Positions 1-8,796 of a stretch of 64,000 bases of DNA are shown in pieces. Numbering within the stretch: the first letter of the stretch is position 1; each line of letters begins with the position of its first letter. The stretch spans positions 4,274,501 to 4,338,500 of the forward strand of contig NZ_CP109000.1 of NCBI RefSeq assembly GCF_036226605.1, given 5' to 3'. The stretch is from Streptomyces sp. NBC_00704. Lineage in GTDB: Bacteria; Actinomycetota; Actinomycetes; Streptomycetales; Streptomycetaceae. The notes under the pieces were generated by a model. It did not search any database and was not told the origin of the DNA. It was given only the letters and a program-made list of their open reading frames with translations. Made by a program: the position numbers and the translations under genes.

Positions 1-530
1 GAGCCGTTGCGCAGCGCGCTCGCCTGCCGGCCGATCGGCATGCCGCCGACGACGGTGGCCAGCCGCAGCCGCACGGAGCGGGCGTACGGGGTCAGCGCGT
101 CGGTGACCTGCTGGGCGAGTTCGCGGGTGGGCACGAGGACGAGCGCGAGCGGCCGCCGGGGCTCGGCGCGCAGGCCCTCCGTGCGGGCCAGCACCGCGAG
201 GCCGAAGGCGAGGGTCTTGCCCGAGCCGGTGCGGCCGCGGCCGAGCACGTCGCGGCCGGCCAGCGAGTTGGGCAGGGTCGCCGCCTGGATCGGGAACGGC
301 ACGCTCACGCCCTGCTGGCCGAGCTCGGCCAGCAGCGGGGCCGGCAGACCGAGGTCGGCGAACGCCTCGACGGCGGGCAGCGACGGGGTGACCGTCTTCG
401 GCAGCGCGAATTCGCCCTGCGGGGCGGACGGCCGGCGGCCGGGGCCGGAGGAGCGGCGGGAGCCGCCGAAACGGCTGCCTGCCGAGCTTCCGAAACGGTC
501 ATAAGTGCGGGTTTTCTGCGCACGGTTCAT
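1..530 (-). CDS. DEAD-box RNA helicase (3' part outside window)
   Basis: N-terminal 176 residues of an ATP-dependent RNA helicase that remodels RNA or ribonucleoprotein; the rest lies beyond base 1. After a basic, Arg/Ser/Gly-rich leader (residues 1-45) come the Q-motif region with PIQ around residues 80-82, Walker A GRTGSGKT at 99-106, motif Ia PTRELAQQ at 134-141 and the GG motif at 162-163. The DEAD and SAT motifs are not inside the window. The ATG at 530 follows an AGGAAGG ribosome site. The cold-shock protein gene downstream of its start side is on the same strand, and both fit an RNA-chaperone role at low temperature; that functional link is inference. Confidence 0.93.
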   Translation of the reverse strand, partial: MNRAQKTRTYDRFGSSAGSRFGGSRRSSGPGRRPSAPQGEFALPKTVTPSLPAVEAFADLGLPAPLLAELGQQGVSVPFPIQAATLPNSLAGRDVLGRGRTGSGKTLAFGLAVLARTEGLRAEPRRPLALVLVPTRELAQQVTDALTPYARSVRLRLATVVGGMPIGRQASALRNG

Positions 531-672
531 GAAGAAACCTTCCTTGATACGGGCACGTGCCAAGGAATTCCGCAGCGAGTTGAACAGCGCAGAAAATCGC
601 GGGAACGAGCCGAAAAACGGGGGCCGGAGTACCGGCGGACGGGGAGGGAAAACACCCGGAAATGCAACAGCC

Positions 673-700
673 GGGGCCCGCACCCCAAGGTGCGGGCCCC
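673..700 (-). terminator. Strong hairpin terminator after the cold-shock gene
   Basis: A perfect 12-bp stem (GGGGCCCGCACC with its complement) closed by a 4-nt CCAA loop lies about 30 bp past the stop of the cold-shock gene. There is no long U-run, which is usual for high-GC actinobacterial terminators. It separates this gene from the helicase downstream on the same strand. Confidence 0.8.
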
Positions 701-730
701 AGCTGCAGAAGTATGCGTCAGCGCCCTGTG

Positions 731-934
731 TCAGGCGGGGACGATGTTCTCGGCCGTCGGGCCCTTCTGGCCCTGCGCGATGTCGAACGACACCTTCTGG
801 CCTTCCTGGAGCTCGCGGAAGCCCTGGGCGGCGATGTTCGAGTAGTGGGCGAAGACGTCAGCGCCGCCGCCGTCCTGCTCGATGAAGCCGAAGCCCTTTT
901 CCGCGTTGAACCACTTCACGGTGCCGGTTGCCAT
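731..934 (-). CDS. Cold-shock protein (CspA family)
   Basis: A 67-residue single-domain OB-fold nucleic-acid chaperone of the usual length. The start MATGTVKWFNAEKGFGFI carries RNP1 (KGFGFI), and VFAHYSNI (27-34) is the RNP2 region. It binds single-stranded RNA and DNA in the cytoplasm and prevents secondary structure. The ATG at 934 is preceded by GAAGGAG. It has its own hairpin terminator. Upstream lie about 190 bp before the divergent gene, room for the long 5' leader typical of csp mRNAs. Streptomyces have several paralogues, so no specific symbol is given. Confidence 0.96.
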   Translation of the reverse strand: MATGTVKWFNAEKGFGFIEQDGGGADVFAHYSNIAAQGFRELQEGQKVSFDIAQGQKGPTAENIVPA

Positions 935-1424
935 AACTGTCTCCTTCGGGACGGTGCTCGGAGTTCGCCCTGTGCGTACTCCGGTCGCCGTGATGATCAA
1001 CCCGTCGGAAAACCTCAAGGCAACCACAACTGCAACTGGTCTCGACACTAGCACGGCGTCATTACGGCCGGACGAAAAATAATTCCGACCCAGTTCCGCC
1101 CGAGGGAATAACCGTCGCGCGCCACGACTATTTCTCCTGCCGCGGACGTAGATATTCCGCCGTCGTGGGTGCGGTGTCCTGGGCGACCGCCGCCGATGCG
1201 GAGCCGTGACCTGCCCCGATGCCGTGCCGGGGCCCGGTTTCGCGGGCCGTGGCCGACGCGTTCCCGAGCGGCGCCGCTGCCGCCGCCGAGACGAAGGACA
1301 CATCCCCTGGTCGGCGGGGTTCCGGCGGGCGGATCCGCAGGCCAGGGCGTGGAACCTCGGACATCAGTTCGGCGTCAAGCAAGTCGGACAGACTGACGTT
1401 CGGACGACTCGGGGTGGGCGCGCG

Positions 1425-2285
1425 GTGGACAGGCGGATCAAGACGGCGGCGGCCTGTCTCCTTCTCATGGCGGGACTGGCCACCGGCTGCACGGCCGAAT
1501 CCTCGGCGGCCTCCGACTCCGGCTCCGCCGCACCGGGCCGCTCCGCCTCGCCCACCCGGGCCGCGCGGGGCGAGGCGGGCGCTGCGGCACGGGACGCCGT
1601 CCGGGCCGCGTACCGCAAGTGGGGGCTCAAGCCGCTCGCCGCGCCGCCCGCCCCTCCCAAGGTCAAACCGGTGGGACGCAAAGCCGCCGACGGCGGGGTC
1701 CCGGTGGTCAGCGAGATACCCACCGAGCAGAAGATCGTCTTCCTCACGTTCGACGACGGCGCGGAGAAAGACCCCCGGTTCGTCACGATGATGCGCGAAC
1801 TGAAGATCCCCTTCACGATGTTCCTGACGAACGCCGCCATCAGCGCCGACTACGGCTATTTCGAACCGCTGCGCAAACTCGGCGCCGGCGTGCAGAACCA
1901 CACGCTCACGCATCCGAACCTGCGCACGCTGGGCGCGTCAGCCCAGAAGCAGGAGATCTGCGGCCAGCAGGACAAGCTCAAGCAGCATTACGGCTCCACG
2001 CCCCGGCTGTTCCGTCCGCCGTACGGCAACTACAACGAGGACACCCGGGCGGCCGCCGCGTCCTGCGGCATCGAGGGCATCGTCCTGTGGCGCGAGTCCA
2101 TGCAGATCACGAACATGCAGTACCAGCGCGGCGACAAGAAACTCCACCCGGGCGACGTCATCCTGGCCCACTTCCGCGGACCGTCCGAGCTGAAGGGCAC
2201 CACGATGACGGAGATGACAGCCAACCTCCTGCGCCACGTCCAGGAACAGGGCTACACGGTCGCCCGCCTGGAGGACTACCTGTAG
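1425..2285 (+). CDS. Polysaccharide deacetylase (NodB-like) lipoprotein
   Basis: A 286-residue exported enzyme of the carbohydrate esterase 4 family, expected to remove N-acetyl (or O-acetyl) groups from a cell-wall or extracellular polysaccharide. A short basic start and hydrophobic stretch end in the lipobox LATGC, with lipidated Cys22. A Ser/Ala/Pro linker leads to the NodB domain: TFDDG at 108-112 (catalytic and metal Asp), the metal-binding NHTLTH (His-x3-His) and RPPYG. The GTG at 1425 puts the signal peptide at the N-terminus; the frame stays open upstream to 1206 but that extension has no good signal and is not used. The substrate is not readable from sequence. Confidence 0.9.
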   Translation: MDRRIKTAAACLLLMAGLATGCTAESSAASDSGSAAPGRSASPTRAARGEAGAAARDAVRAAYRKWGLKPLAAPPAPPKVKPVGRKAADGGVPVVSEIPTEQKIVFLTFDDGAEKDPRFVTMMRELKIPFTMFLTNAAISADYGYFEPLRKLGAGVQNHTLTHPNLRTLGASAQKQEICGQQDKLKQHYGSTPRLFRPPYGNYNEDTRAAAASCGIEGIVLWRESMQITNMQYQRGDKKLHPGDVILAHFRGPSELKGTTMTEMTANLLRHVQEQGYTVARLEDYL

Positions 2286-2371
2286 CCGACCGCTGACCCG
2301 ATGACCGCCGACCGCCGGATGATTCGACCGCCCGGCCCACGGGTCACCGGCTGACGGCTACCAGCCACGGG

Positions 2372-2420
2372 CTACCGGTCACCGGCTACCGGTCACCGGC
2401 TACCGGTCACCGGCCACCGG
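2372..2420. repeat. Three 14-bp tandem repeats plus a partial copy
   Basis: The unit CTACCGGTCACCGG is repeated exactly at 2372-2385, 2386-2399 and 2400-2413, followed by a half copy. Each unit contains the palindrome ACCGGT. The third copy supplies the stop codon of the small minus-strand gene ending at 2400. The array sits in the convergent gap after the deacetylase. Confidence 0.85.
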
Positions 2421-2708
2421 GCTGACGCTCGTGGTGTCGTGGGACGCGGTGTCGCCGGCGTGAGAGTGGCCGTGCGGGTGGACGTGCGGGTAGAGGGGGC
2501 GGAGGCGCTCCCAGTGGGCGCTGAGGTGCCGCTCGGCGTCGCGCAGCGCACGGCGCGCGCCCTCCGTGCCGGCCGCCGTGGCCGGACCGGTCCGCTCCGG
2601 AGGGCGGTGACGGCCCTGCCGGGGGCGATGGGTGGCCCCCCAGCGCAACAGCAGCACGAAGGCGACGAGAGCCGCCGCCGCGAGGGCGAGAGGAGGATGA
2701 GCGCTCAC
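2400..2708 (-). CDS. Small His-rich single-pass membrane protein, unknown function
   Basis: 102 residues, not recognised as a named family. One N-terminal hydrophobic segment (about residues 5-20, Ala/Leu/Val-rich) is followed by a basic Arg/Pro segment, a helix-like Arg/Glu/Ala stretch and a His-rich tail with repeated HxH pairs (HVHPHGHSHAGD), which might bind metal. The GTG at 2708 is chosen because GGAAGGGAA lies just upstream; a longer frame to 2762 lacks a site. Its stop overlaps a tandem repeat. It is followed upstream, on the same strand, by the YihY/BrkB gene. Confidence 0.55.
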   Translation of the reverse strand: MSAHPPLALAAAALVAFVLLLRWGATHRPRQGRHRPPERTGPATAAGTEGARRALRDAERHLSAHWERLRPLYPHVHPHGHSHAGDTASHDTTSVSPVAGDR

Positions 2709-2855
2709 GGGTTCCCTTCCTGGCGAGCGGGCCGCCGGGTCGGCGTCCCTGCCGGTCGGCACCCCGGTACCCCGGAAGGCCCTGACCTACCGCGCGCCGG
2801 ACGACCGTCACCGGAACGTGTCCCGCCCGCCCGGGGCCGTGGACCGGGGCCGGCC

Positions 2856-4061
2856 TCACGACGCCAGCCGGCGCCGGTCCTCCTCGTCCCACTTGCGGGT
2901 GTCGCGCGGCTGGACGTAGGGCTCGTCGTCGGCCGGGTGACCGCCCTCGACGGCCCGCTGACGCACCATCTCCGCGTCGAACTCCAGGCCCAGCAGGATC
3001 GCCAGGTTCGTGATCCACAGCCACACCAGGAACACGATCACGCCGGCCAGGGTTCCGTATGTCTTGTTGTACGAGGCGAAGTTCGCGACGTACAGCGCGA
3101 ACCCGGCGGAGGCGGCCATCCAGATCAGCAGGGCGAGGAAGCTGCCCGGCGTGATCCAGCGGAAGCCGCGCACCCGGGCGTTCGGGGTCGCCCAGTACAG
3201 CAGCGCGATCATGGCGGTGACCAGGACCACCAGCACCGGCCACTTGGCGATCGACCAGGCCGTCACCCCCGCGTCGCCGACTCCCAGCGCCGTGCCCGCC
3301 TGACGGGCGAGGCCACCCGTGAAGACGACGATCACCGCGCTGATCACGGCCATCACCATCAGGGCCACGGTCACGCCGACCCGCACCGGCAGCACCTTCC
3401 AGACCGGACGGCCCTCGGGGACGTCGTAGACCGCGTTGGCGCTGCGGATGAACGCCGCGACGTACCCGGAGGCCGACCACACCGCCAGCAGCAGGCCGAC
3501 GATCGCCATGACCGAGCCGATGCCGCCCTTGCCCTGCATCTGCTGCACCGCGCTGCGCAGGACGTCCTGCGCCGGGCCGGGGGCCAGCTTCTGGATGTTG
3601 TCCAGGACCGTCTGCGTGGCCGAGTGCCCGACGATGCCCAGCAGCGAGACCAGCGCCAGCAGCGCGGGGAACAGCGCCAGGATCGAGTAGTAGGTCAGGG
3701 CGGCGGCCCGGTCGCTCAGCTCGTCCTTCTTGAACTCCTTCAGTGTGCCCTTCAGCACCGCCGACCACGAGCGCCGGGGCAGGTCGGACGGACTGTCCGG
3801 GGCACGCCGCTCCACCTCCTCGTCCGGCCCGGCGGTGACGACGTCCGCGTCCCCTTCGTCACGTCCCCGGCCGCCGTCGACGGCGCCGTCCCCGCCACCG
3901 TCTCCGCCGCCGTCCGGGCTCCCGTCGTGGTTCCGGCTCCCGTGACCGGGGCCTTCGGCGGCCCGGTCACGCACCGTCTCGTCCTCGCGCGCGGCGGCGT
4001 CGCGCCCCTCGTGCTCCTCGTGGCGTCCGTGCCACCCGCGCCGCTTCAGTGTCCGTGTCAT
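2856..4061 (-). CDS. YihY/BrkB-family inner-membrane protein
   Basis: 401 residues. An Asp/Gly/Arg-rich, probably disordered cytoplasmic leader of about 95 residues precedes a YihY (formerly RNase BN) membrane domain. The family signature SDRAAALTYYSILALFPALLAL is split across the first membrane helix, and GTLAGVIVFLVWLWITN with LGLEFDAE lies in the last helices; about six helices in all. The C-terminus is charged. Members are integral membrane proteins of poorly known role, once wrongly annotated as tRNA nuclease BN. The ATG at 4061 has only a weak ribosome site; an in-frame GTG lies 11 codons upstream. Confidence 0.9.
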   Translation of the reverse strand: MTRTLKRRGWHGRHEEHEGRDAAAREDETVRDRAAEGPGHGSRNHDGSPDGGGDGGGDGAVDGGRGRDEGDADVVTAGPDEEVERRAPDSPSDLPRRSWSAVLKGTLKEFKKDELSDRAAALTYYSILALFPALLALVSLLGIVGHSATQTVLDNIQKLAPGPAQDVLRSAVQQMQGKGGIGSVMAIVGLLLAVWSASGYVAAFIRSANAVYDVPEGRPVWKVLPVRVGVTVALMVMAVISAVIVVFTGGLARQAGTALGVGDAGVTAWSIAKWPVLVVLVTAMIALLYWATPNARVRGFRWITPGSFLALLIWMAASAGFALYVANFASYNKTYGTLAGVIVFLVWLWITNLAILLGLEFDAEMVRQRAVEGGHPADDEPYVQPRDTRKWDEEDRRRLAS

Positions 4062-4310
4062 GCCGTTCGGGTATCCGGCCCGGATCGACACATGCCCACA
4101 TTTCAGACATAAGGAATTTTCGGTCACGGTGGACACCGGAAACCGGAAGCCGTTCGTCCGTGCGGGTCTTCGGTCCGGCCGGCGCGGGTACCCGGTGTCG
4201 TGCGAAAGGACCGTGAACACAACGACGCGGCAGGCCGGCCACGAGCACGACGGTGATCGCGACGAGCGATCGCGACCGGCTGCCGACGACCGGCGAACCA
4301 GGAGGTGCTC

Positions 4311-4787
4311 ATGAGCACGGTGAAGGATGCGGTGGACGTCGAGGTGCCCGTCCACACGGCCTACAACCAGTGGACGCAGTTCGAGGAGTTCCCGAACTTC
4401 ATGGAGGGCGTCGAGGAGGTGCGTCAGCTCGACGAGCGGCACAACCACTGGACCACCAAGATCGGCGGGGTCCGGCGCGAGTTCGACACCGAGATCGTCG
4501 ACCAGCTGCCCGACGACCGCATCACCTGGCGGGTCGTCGGCGGCGAGACCCAGCAGCGGGGCTCGGTCCGGTTCGAGCGGCTGGACGACACCCACACGCG
4601 GGTGGAACTCGTGATGGACGTCGAGCCCTCCGGCATGGCCGAGAAGGGCGCGGACATGCTCGGCATGATCGACCGCCGGGTCAAGGGAGACCTCCACCGC
4701 TTCAAGGACTACGTCGAGGGCGGCGGCGGCGAGACCGGCGCCTGGCGCGGACGCATCCGTCCGGAGAACCCCGGCTCCACCCTCTGA
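4311..4787 (+). CDS. SRPBCC-family (START/Bet v1-like) protein
   Basis: 158 residues with the cyclase/dehydrase-type SRPBCC pattern: an N-terminal strand (VDVEVPVHTAYNQWTQFEEF), the FPNFMEGV helix, and repeated strands ending in a long C-terminal helix (LHRFKDYVEGGG). The fold forms a cavity for hydrophobic ligands; the ligand is unknown. An AGGAGG site at 4299-4304 fixes the ATG at 4311 over an in-frame GTG two codons earlier. A second gene follows after 30 bp, so the two are probably co-transcribed. Confidence 0.88.
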   Translation: MSTVKDAVDVEVPVHTAYNQWTQFEEFPNFMEGVEEVRQLDERHNHWTTKIGGVRREFDTEIVDQLPDDRITWRVVGGETQQRGSVRFERLDDTHTRVELVMDVEPSGMAEKGADMLGMIDRRVKGDLHRFKDYVEGGGGETGAWRGRIRPENPGSTL

Positions 4788-4817
4788 CCGACCGAGGCTC
4801 TGAAAGGGGACGGTGGC

Positions 4818-5354
4818 ATGCAGACCTTCCTGCCCTATCCCGATTTCAGGGCCTCGGCGCTCGTCCTGGACCGGCGCCGGCTGGGCAAGCAGCGGGTCGA
4901 GGCGCTCCAGGTCCTGCGCGGTCTCGTCCGGCCCGGCTACGGGTGGCGCAGGCATCCGGCCGTGCGCATGTGGGCCGGCTACGAGGAGGCGCTGGTGCGG
5001 TACGGGCTGGAGATCTGCCGGGCATGGTGCGACCTGGGTCACCAGGACACCTGCGCGGCCACGCTGGTCGCGGACTTCACGGCGTCCCGTCCCCTTCCGC
5101 CGACCGCGACCCCGGGAACCCCGGCCCGCGACCAGGAGCGGCTCGCGGCCGCCGGGGAACTCCCGCCGTGGCTCGGCGAGGACGCCTTCCACCGCAGCCA
5201 CCGCTCGGCGCTGGTGCGCAAGGACCCGGACGTCTACACCCCGCTCTTCCCGGACGTACCCGACGACCTCCCCTACGTCTGGCCCGCCTCGGACCGCGCC
5301 GACGCCCACGACGACCCCGCCGGCCCGCCCGAAATCCCCCGCCGGCCCCGCTGA
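4818..5354 (+). CDS. MSMEG_6728-like protein, Pyr_excise family
   Basis: 178 residues. The N-terminus MQTFLPYPDFRASALVLDRR, then LGKQRVEALQVLRGL and the HPAVRMWAGYEEAL block match actinobacterial proteins related to the pyrimidine-dimer DNA glycosylase (Pyr_excise) family. Whether this group repairs DNA is unproven. The central WLGEDAFHRSHRSALVRKDP segment is also typical. The C-terminus is a Pro/Asp-rich tail running into a repeat-filled spacer. It follows the SRPBCC gene by 30 bp. Confidence 0.8.
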   Translation: MQTFLPYPDFRASALVLDRRRLGKQRVEALQVLRGLVRPGYGWRRHPAVRMWAGYEEALVRYGLEICRAWCDLGHQDTCAATLVADFTASRPLPPTATPGTPARDQERLAAAGELPPWLGEDAFHRSHRSALVRKDPDVYTPLFPDVPDDLPYVWPASDRADAHDDPAGPPEIPRRPR

Positions 5355-5764
5355 CCGACCCCTCCCCTTCAGCCGCCCCGTCCTGCCCCGCTCCCGGCGG
5401 TCGGCCTCCCCATGTCGGCCGGCCCGCTTGCGACGGTCGGCCTCCCCCTGTCGGTCGACTCGCCCCCGGCGGTCGGCCTCCCCCTGTCGGTCCGTGTCGC
5501 GCCTGTTGCGCCGCCGGGCCCGCCCGCCTCGCCGTGTCCCTTTCGCGTGTCCCTTTCGCGTGTCCCTTTCGCGGTGATCCGCTCCGCGGTGATCCGCTCC
5601 TCGGTGATCCAGAAGACGGTAAGAACCACGCGTCGCACGGCCTCCGCGTACAACCTTCCGCCGGGACGGGCCGTCCACATTCGCGCCCGGCGGCGGACCC
5701 CGCGCCGGGACCCGTTCCTCGTCCCGGTCCGTCACGCGGCCGGTCCGTTCCCCAGGGGGATGCA
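5355..5764. repeat. Gene-free spacer built of short tandem repeats
   Basis: No gene is supported here. Three or four diverged copies of CGGTCGGCCTCCCCNTGTCGG lie between about 5397 and 5491. The 13-bp unit GTGTCCCTTTCGC is repeated exactly at 5534-5546, 5547-5559 and 5560-5572. It is followed by the 15-bp unit GCGGTGATCCGCTCC at 5571-5585 and 5586-5600, and a partial copy to 5610. The last about 150 bp lead into the secreted-protein gene, whose AGGGGGAT ribosome site is just before 5765. Confidence 0.8.
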
Positions 5765-7120
5765 ATGAGTCCTGTCTCCGTCGTGCGTGCGCTGCGCCGC
5801 GCCGCCTGTGCCGCAGCCGTGGGCGCGCTCGCCGCCGCCGGTCCGGGCGGCGGGGTCGCCTTCGCCGACGACGAGCCGCAGAGCGACCAGCTGGCGATAG
5901 AGGCGCCCTACGAGCAGTCGGTGACCGTCGCCCCGGCCGACGGCGGCACGGCGCAGTACCGCTCCCTCGCGCTCGGTCTGACGCACTACAACGACTTCTA
6001 CACCGTGACCGGCGGCCGGCTGACCGTCGACGTCTCCGGGCTCGCCGGGATCGCCGAGGTGGCCTGGCCCGACAACTGCGCCCCGGACGGCTCCGGCGCC
6101 GTCGCCGTCTGCGACGCCGGGGCGGTGCCGGTCCGCTACGACGCACAGGTGCACCTGAGGGTGCGGGCAGTGGCGGGCGCCGCCGTGGGAGCACAGGGCG
6201 CGATCGAGTACTCGGCCGAGGCCGCGGGCGGCCCCGACGGGACGCTGTCGGCCCCGCAGGGCTCCGCCGAGACCTTCGTCACCGTCGGCTCCGGTCCCGA
6301 CCTCGGCGCCACCGCCCCGAAGGACGTCACCGGCGCCGCGCCCGGCACCCGTCTCACCGTGCCGTTCGCCGTCACCAACACCGGCAACGAGACCGCGCAC
6401 GGCTTCAGTGTGAAGATGTGGGCGACGTACGGCCTCGGCGTCGTCACCCATTACCCGCAGTGCGCCTACACCGGACCGGACGGGACCGACACCCAGTACC
6501 CGGGCATGACCTACGCGACCTGCACCTTCGACACCGACGTCGCGCCCGGCGCCACCGTGTCGCTGCCCGGGCCGCTGCGGCTCGCGGTCACCCGGCATGC
6601 GCTGCACGACCGGTTCGACTACGAGGTCGAGCCCGTCGGCGACGTCACCGACCTCGACTCCTCGGACAACGGCCGCGCCCTGCACGTCGACGCCGTCAAC
6701 ACCGCCGACTTCGCCGTGCGCGGCGACCGGGCGAGGGGCGCGGCCGGCGACACCGTCACCGCCGGGTTCCGCTTCGTCAACCACGGTCCGGCCTGGGTCG
6801 CCAACATCGCCTCCGGGGACCCCGTCGCCGTGCTCGACTACCACCTCCCGCCGGGCACCACCGCCACGTCCGTGCCCGCGACCTGCCACAGCGCCTGGAC
6901 CTCCGGCGACGACCCGGCCGTCGGCCACTACGCCTGCACCCTGCCGACCTGGGCCAAGCCGCACCTGAAGGCCGACTTCCCGTTCCGGCTGCGCATCGAC
7001 CGGGTCGTGCCCGGCGCGACGGGTCACGTCACCGTCCACACCCACACCGACGTGCCCGGCGACTTCGACCCGAAGAGCGCGAACGACTCGGCCGAGGTCG
7101 TCGTCAACCCGACCGCCTGA
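5765..7120 (+). CDS. Secreted DUF11-like repeat protein
   Basis: 451 residues. A Sec signal peptide (basic start VVRALRRAACA, hydrophobic Ala/Val core, cleavage near VAFADDE at about residue 37) leads to an exported protein of Ig-like beta domains. The segments TRLTVPFAVTNTGNETAHGF and DTVTAGFRFVNHGPAW have the periodic T/N-G-P pattern of DUF11/CARDB-type domains. Several Cys pairs (NCAPDG, QCAYTG, TCTFD, TCHSAW, ACTLP) could form disulfides. No catalytic motif and no LPxTG sorting signal. A strong terminator follows. The role is probably cell-surface structural or adhesive; this is inference. Confidence 0.82.
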   Translation: MSPVSVVRALRRAACAAAVGALAAAGPGGGVAFADDEPQSDQLAIEAPYEQSVTVAPADGGTAQYRSLALGLTHYNDFYTVTGGRLTVDVSGLAGIAEVAWPDNCAPDGSGAVAVCDAGAVPVRYDAQVHLRVRAVAGAAVGAQGAIEYSAEAAGGPDGTLSAPQGSAETFVTVGSGPDLGATAPKDVTGAAPGTRLTVPFAVTNTGNETAHGFSVKMWATYGLGVVTHYPQCAYTGPDGTDTQYPGMTYATCTFDTDVAPGATVSLPGPLRLAVTRHALHDRFDYEVEPVGDVTDLDSSDNGRALHVDAVNTADFAVRGDRARGAAGDTVTAGFRFVNHGPAWVANIASGDPVAVLDYHLPPGTTATSVPATCHSAWTSGDDPAVGHYACTLPTWAKPHLKADFPFRLRIDRVVPGATGHVTVHTHTDVPGDFDPKSANDSAEVVVNPTA

Positions 7121-7142
7121 GCATTCCTCCTGCCCTCTCCTG

Positions 7143-7165
7143 CCCCCAGGTCGATGACCTGGGGG
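7143..7165 (+). terminator. Rho-independent terminator
   Basis: A 10-bp stem CCCCCAGGTC with its complement, a 3-nt loop, then TTTCTTCT, starting 22 bp past the stop of the secreted-protein gene. The same hairpin family recurs beside the tRNA-Gly sites at 36240 and 51801. Confidence 0.88.
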
Positions 7166-7329
7166 TTTCTTCTATGCTGTCCATTTCGGCGAAAGCCGCG
7201 CAGTGCTCCGATAGCATGTTCGATCTCGCGACGAACGCCCCCTGCCCGCCCTTCACGGACAAAGCCGCCCTTCGGCGGGAGAACGACCCAGCCCGCCGGA
7301 ACTCACCACTGGTCAGAGACTTGATACCG

Positions 7330-8727
7330 ATGCCACCGCGGACGTCCGCGCGAATAAAGAGCAGCAGTGCGCCCCCCGACGGGCGTCGGCCACGGGTGAC
7401 CGTGACGGCCGCGGCGGGCGTCGTGGTCCTCGGATTCCTCGTCACGCTCGAACTCGTCGCACGCCGTCTGGGACTGCCGGGCCCGCTCACCGCACAGGTG
7501 CGGGAAGTGGTGTTCCCGCCCAAGTCGGGCGGCCTGCTGTACGCGAGCATGGCGCTGATGCTGGTGGTCCTGCCCTGGCGGCAGCGGTTCGTCGCGCTCG
7601 GCGCGGCCCTCGGCATCGACCTCGTCTTCTTCGCCGTCCGGTGGGCGGCCGGCATACAGGTGACCGAGGGCCACCCCTTCGGCAACGGGGCCCTGCTGGT
7701 GACGCTCGGCTGCGCGGTGGTCGCCGTCACCCGTCGTACCGGGCGCGAGCGCGTCCTGCTGCTGAACGGCGTCGGACTGGCCCTGCTGCTGATGGCCGGC
7801 CGCAAGACCGGGGACACCTGGCTGCTCATCACCTCGAAGACCCGGCCGATGGTGCTCGACCAGTACGTGGCGACCGCCGACCACGCCCTGGGCAGCCCGT
7901 CCTGGCTGATGGGCCGGATCGTCACGGCCACCGGCTCGGTCGGCTTCAACTTCCTCGACTTCGTCTACGGCCAGCTGCCGGTCGCCGCGGTCGTCGTCGC
8001 GCTCTACCAGCTGCGCAACGTGGCGGCCGAACGCCGCTTCCCGAAGCACTATCTGGTGCGCACCTTCCTGGCGATCGGCGTGGTCGGACCGGCCTTCTAC
8101 ATGATCTTCCCGGTGGTGGGGCCGCTCTTCGCGTACGGCAACGGCACCGAGCACTGGGTGGACGTCAGCCTGTGGACGCAGTCGCACCCCAGCGTGCAGT
8201 GGGCGGTGGCCGACCTGTGGCCGAAGACGCTCTCGCCGGTCGGCGCCCCGCATCCCATGCCCTTCGACGGCGTCACCCCCCGCAACTGCATGCCGAGCCT
8301 GCACACGGCATGGGCCGTCGCGATCTTCATCCACTCCCGCAAGGGACCGGGGGTGCTGCGGTACGCGGGGGCGTTCTGGCTGGTCGCGACCCTCGCGGCG
8401 ACCCTCGGCTTCGGCTACCACTACGGCGCCGACCTGATCGCCGGCGTCGTCTTCACGCTCACGATCGAGGGCGCCCTGCGCGCGTACGACCGCGGCTGGG
8501 ACCGCTCGGGCGTCCTGCTCGTCACGCACGGCGCGGCCGTCTTCACCGCGCTCCTGGTGTCGTACCGCTTCCTGCCCCTCCAGATGGCCCGGCACCCGTG
8601 GTTCTACGGCCCCCTCCTGGTCCTGGCCATGGTCTCCGTCGTCTACGCCTACGTACGGACCACGGCGGCCTGGGAGCCGACCGCCACCGTGCCCCGCCAA
8701 CGCAAGCCGCTGCCCGAACCGGCCTGA
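7330..8727 (+). CDS. PAP2-superfamily membrane phosphatase/transferase
   Basis: 465 residues and many membrane helices. The C-terminal half carries the PAP2 (type 2 phosphatidic acid phosphatase) motifs in the inositol-phosphorylceramide-synthase-like arrangement: NCMPSLHTAWA with His325 at 319-329, and GFGYHYGADLIAG with His364 and Asp368 at 360-372. Likely a membrane phosphatase or head-group transferase acting on a lipid or polyprenyl phosphate. Several in-frame starts exist (7174, 7213, 7330); 7330 is used because it begins just before the basic cytoplasmic leader and first helix. It follows a terminator, so it has its own promoter. Confidence 0.85.
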   Translation: MPPRTSARIKSSSAPPDGRRPRVTVTAAAGVVVLGFLVTLELVARRLGLPGPLTAQVREVVFPPKSGGLLYASMALMLVVLPWRQRFVALGAALGIDLVFFAVRWAAGIQVTEGHPFGNGALLVTLGCAVVAVTRRTGRERVLLLNGVGLALLLMAGRKTGDTWLLITSKTRPMVLDQYVATADHALGSPSWLMGRIVTATGSVGFNFLDFVYGQLPVAAVVVALYQLRNVAAERRFPKHYLVRTFLAIGVVGPAFYMIFPVVGPLFAYGNGTEHWVDVSLWTQSHPSVQWAVADLWPKTLSPVGAPHPMPFDGVTPRNCMPSLHTAWAVAIFIHSRKGPGVLRYAGAFWLVATLAATLGFGYHYGADLIAGVVFTLTIEGALRAYDRGWDRSGVLLVTHGAAVFTALLVSYRFLPLQMARHPWFYGPLLVLAMVSVVYAYVRTTAAWEPTATVPRQRKPLPEPA

Positions 8728-8796
8728 CCCCCGCCCGCGGGCCGCGGGGCCGGCCCCCGCCCCACCCTCACGGGAGCAGCCCCGGGCCCGCGCCGG

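Noticed and set aside
2856..6194. One 1112-residue minus-strand frame joining the YihY gene to upstream sequence
   Set aside because: The part beyond 4061 is antisense to the SRPBCC and MSMEG_6728-like genes and has no domain; the YihY protein starts at 4061.
6418..7329. Extension of the PAP2 protein into the secreted-protein gene
   Set aside because: It would read through a strong terminator and overlap another frame; starts at 7174-7330 are the realistic choices.
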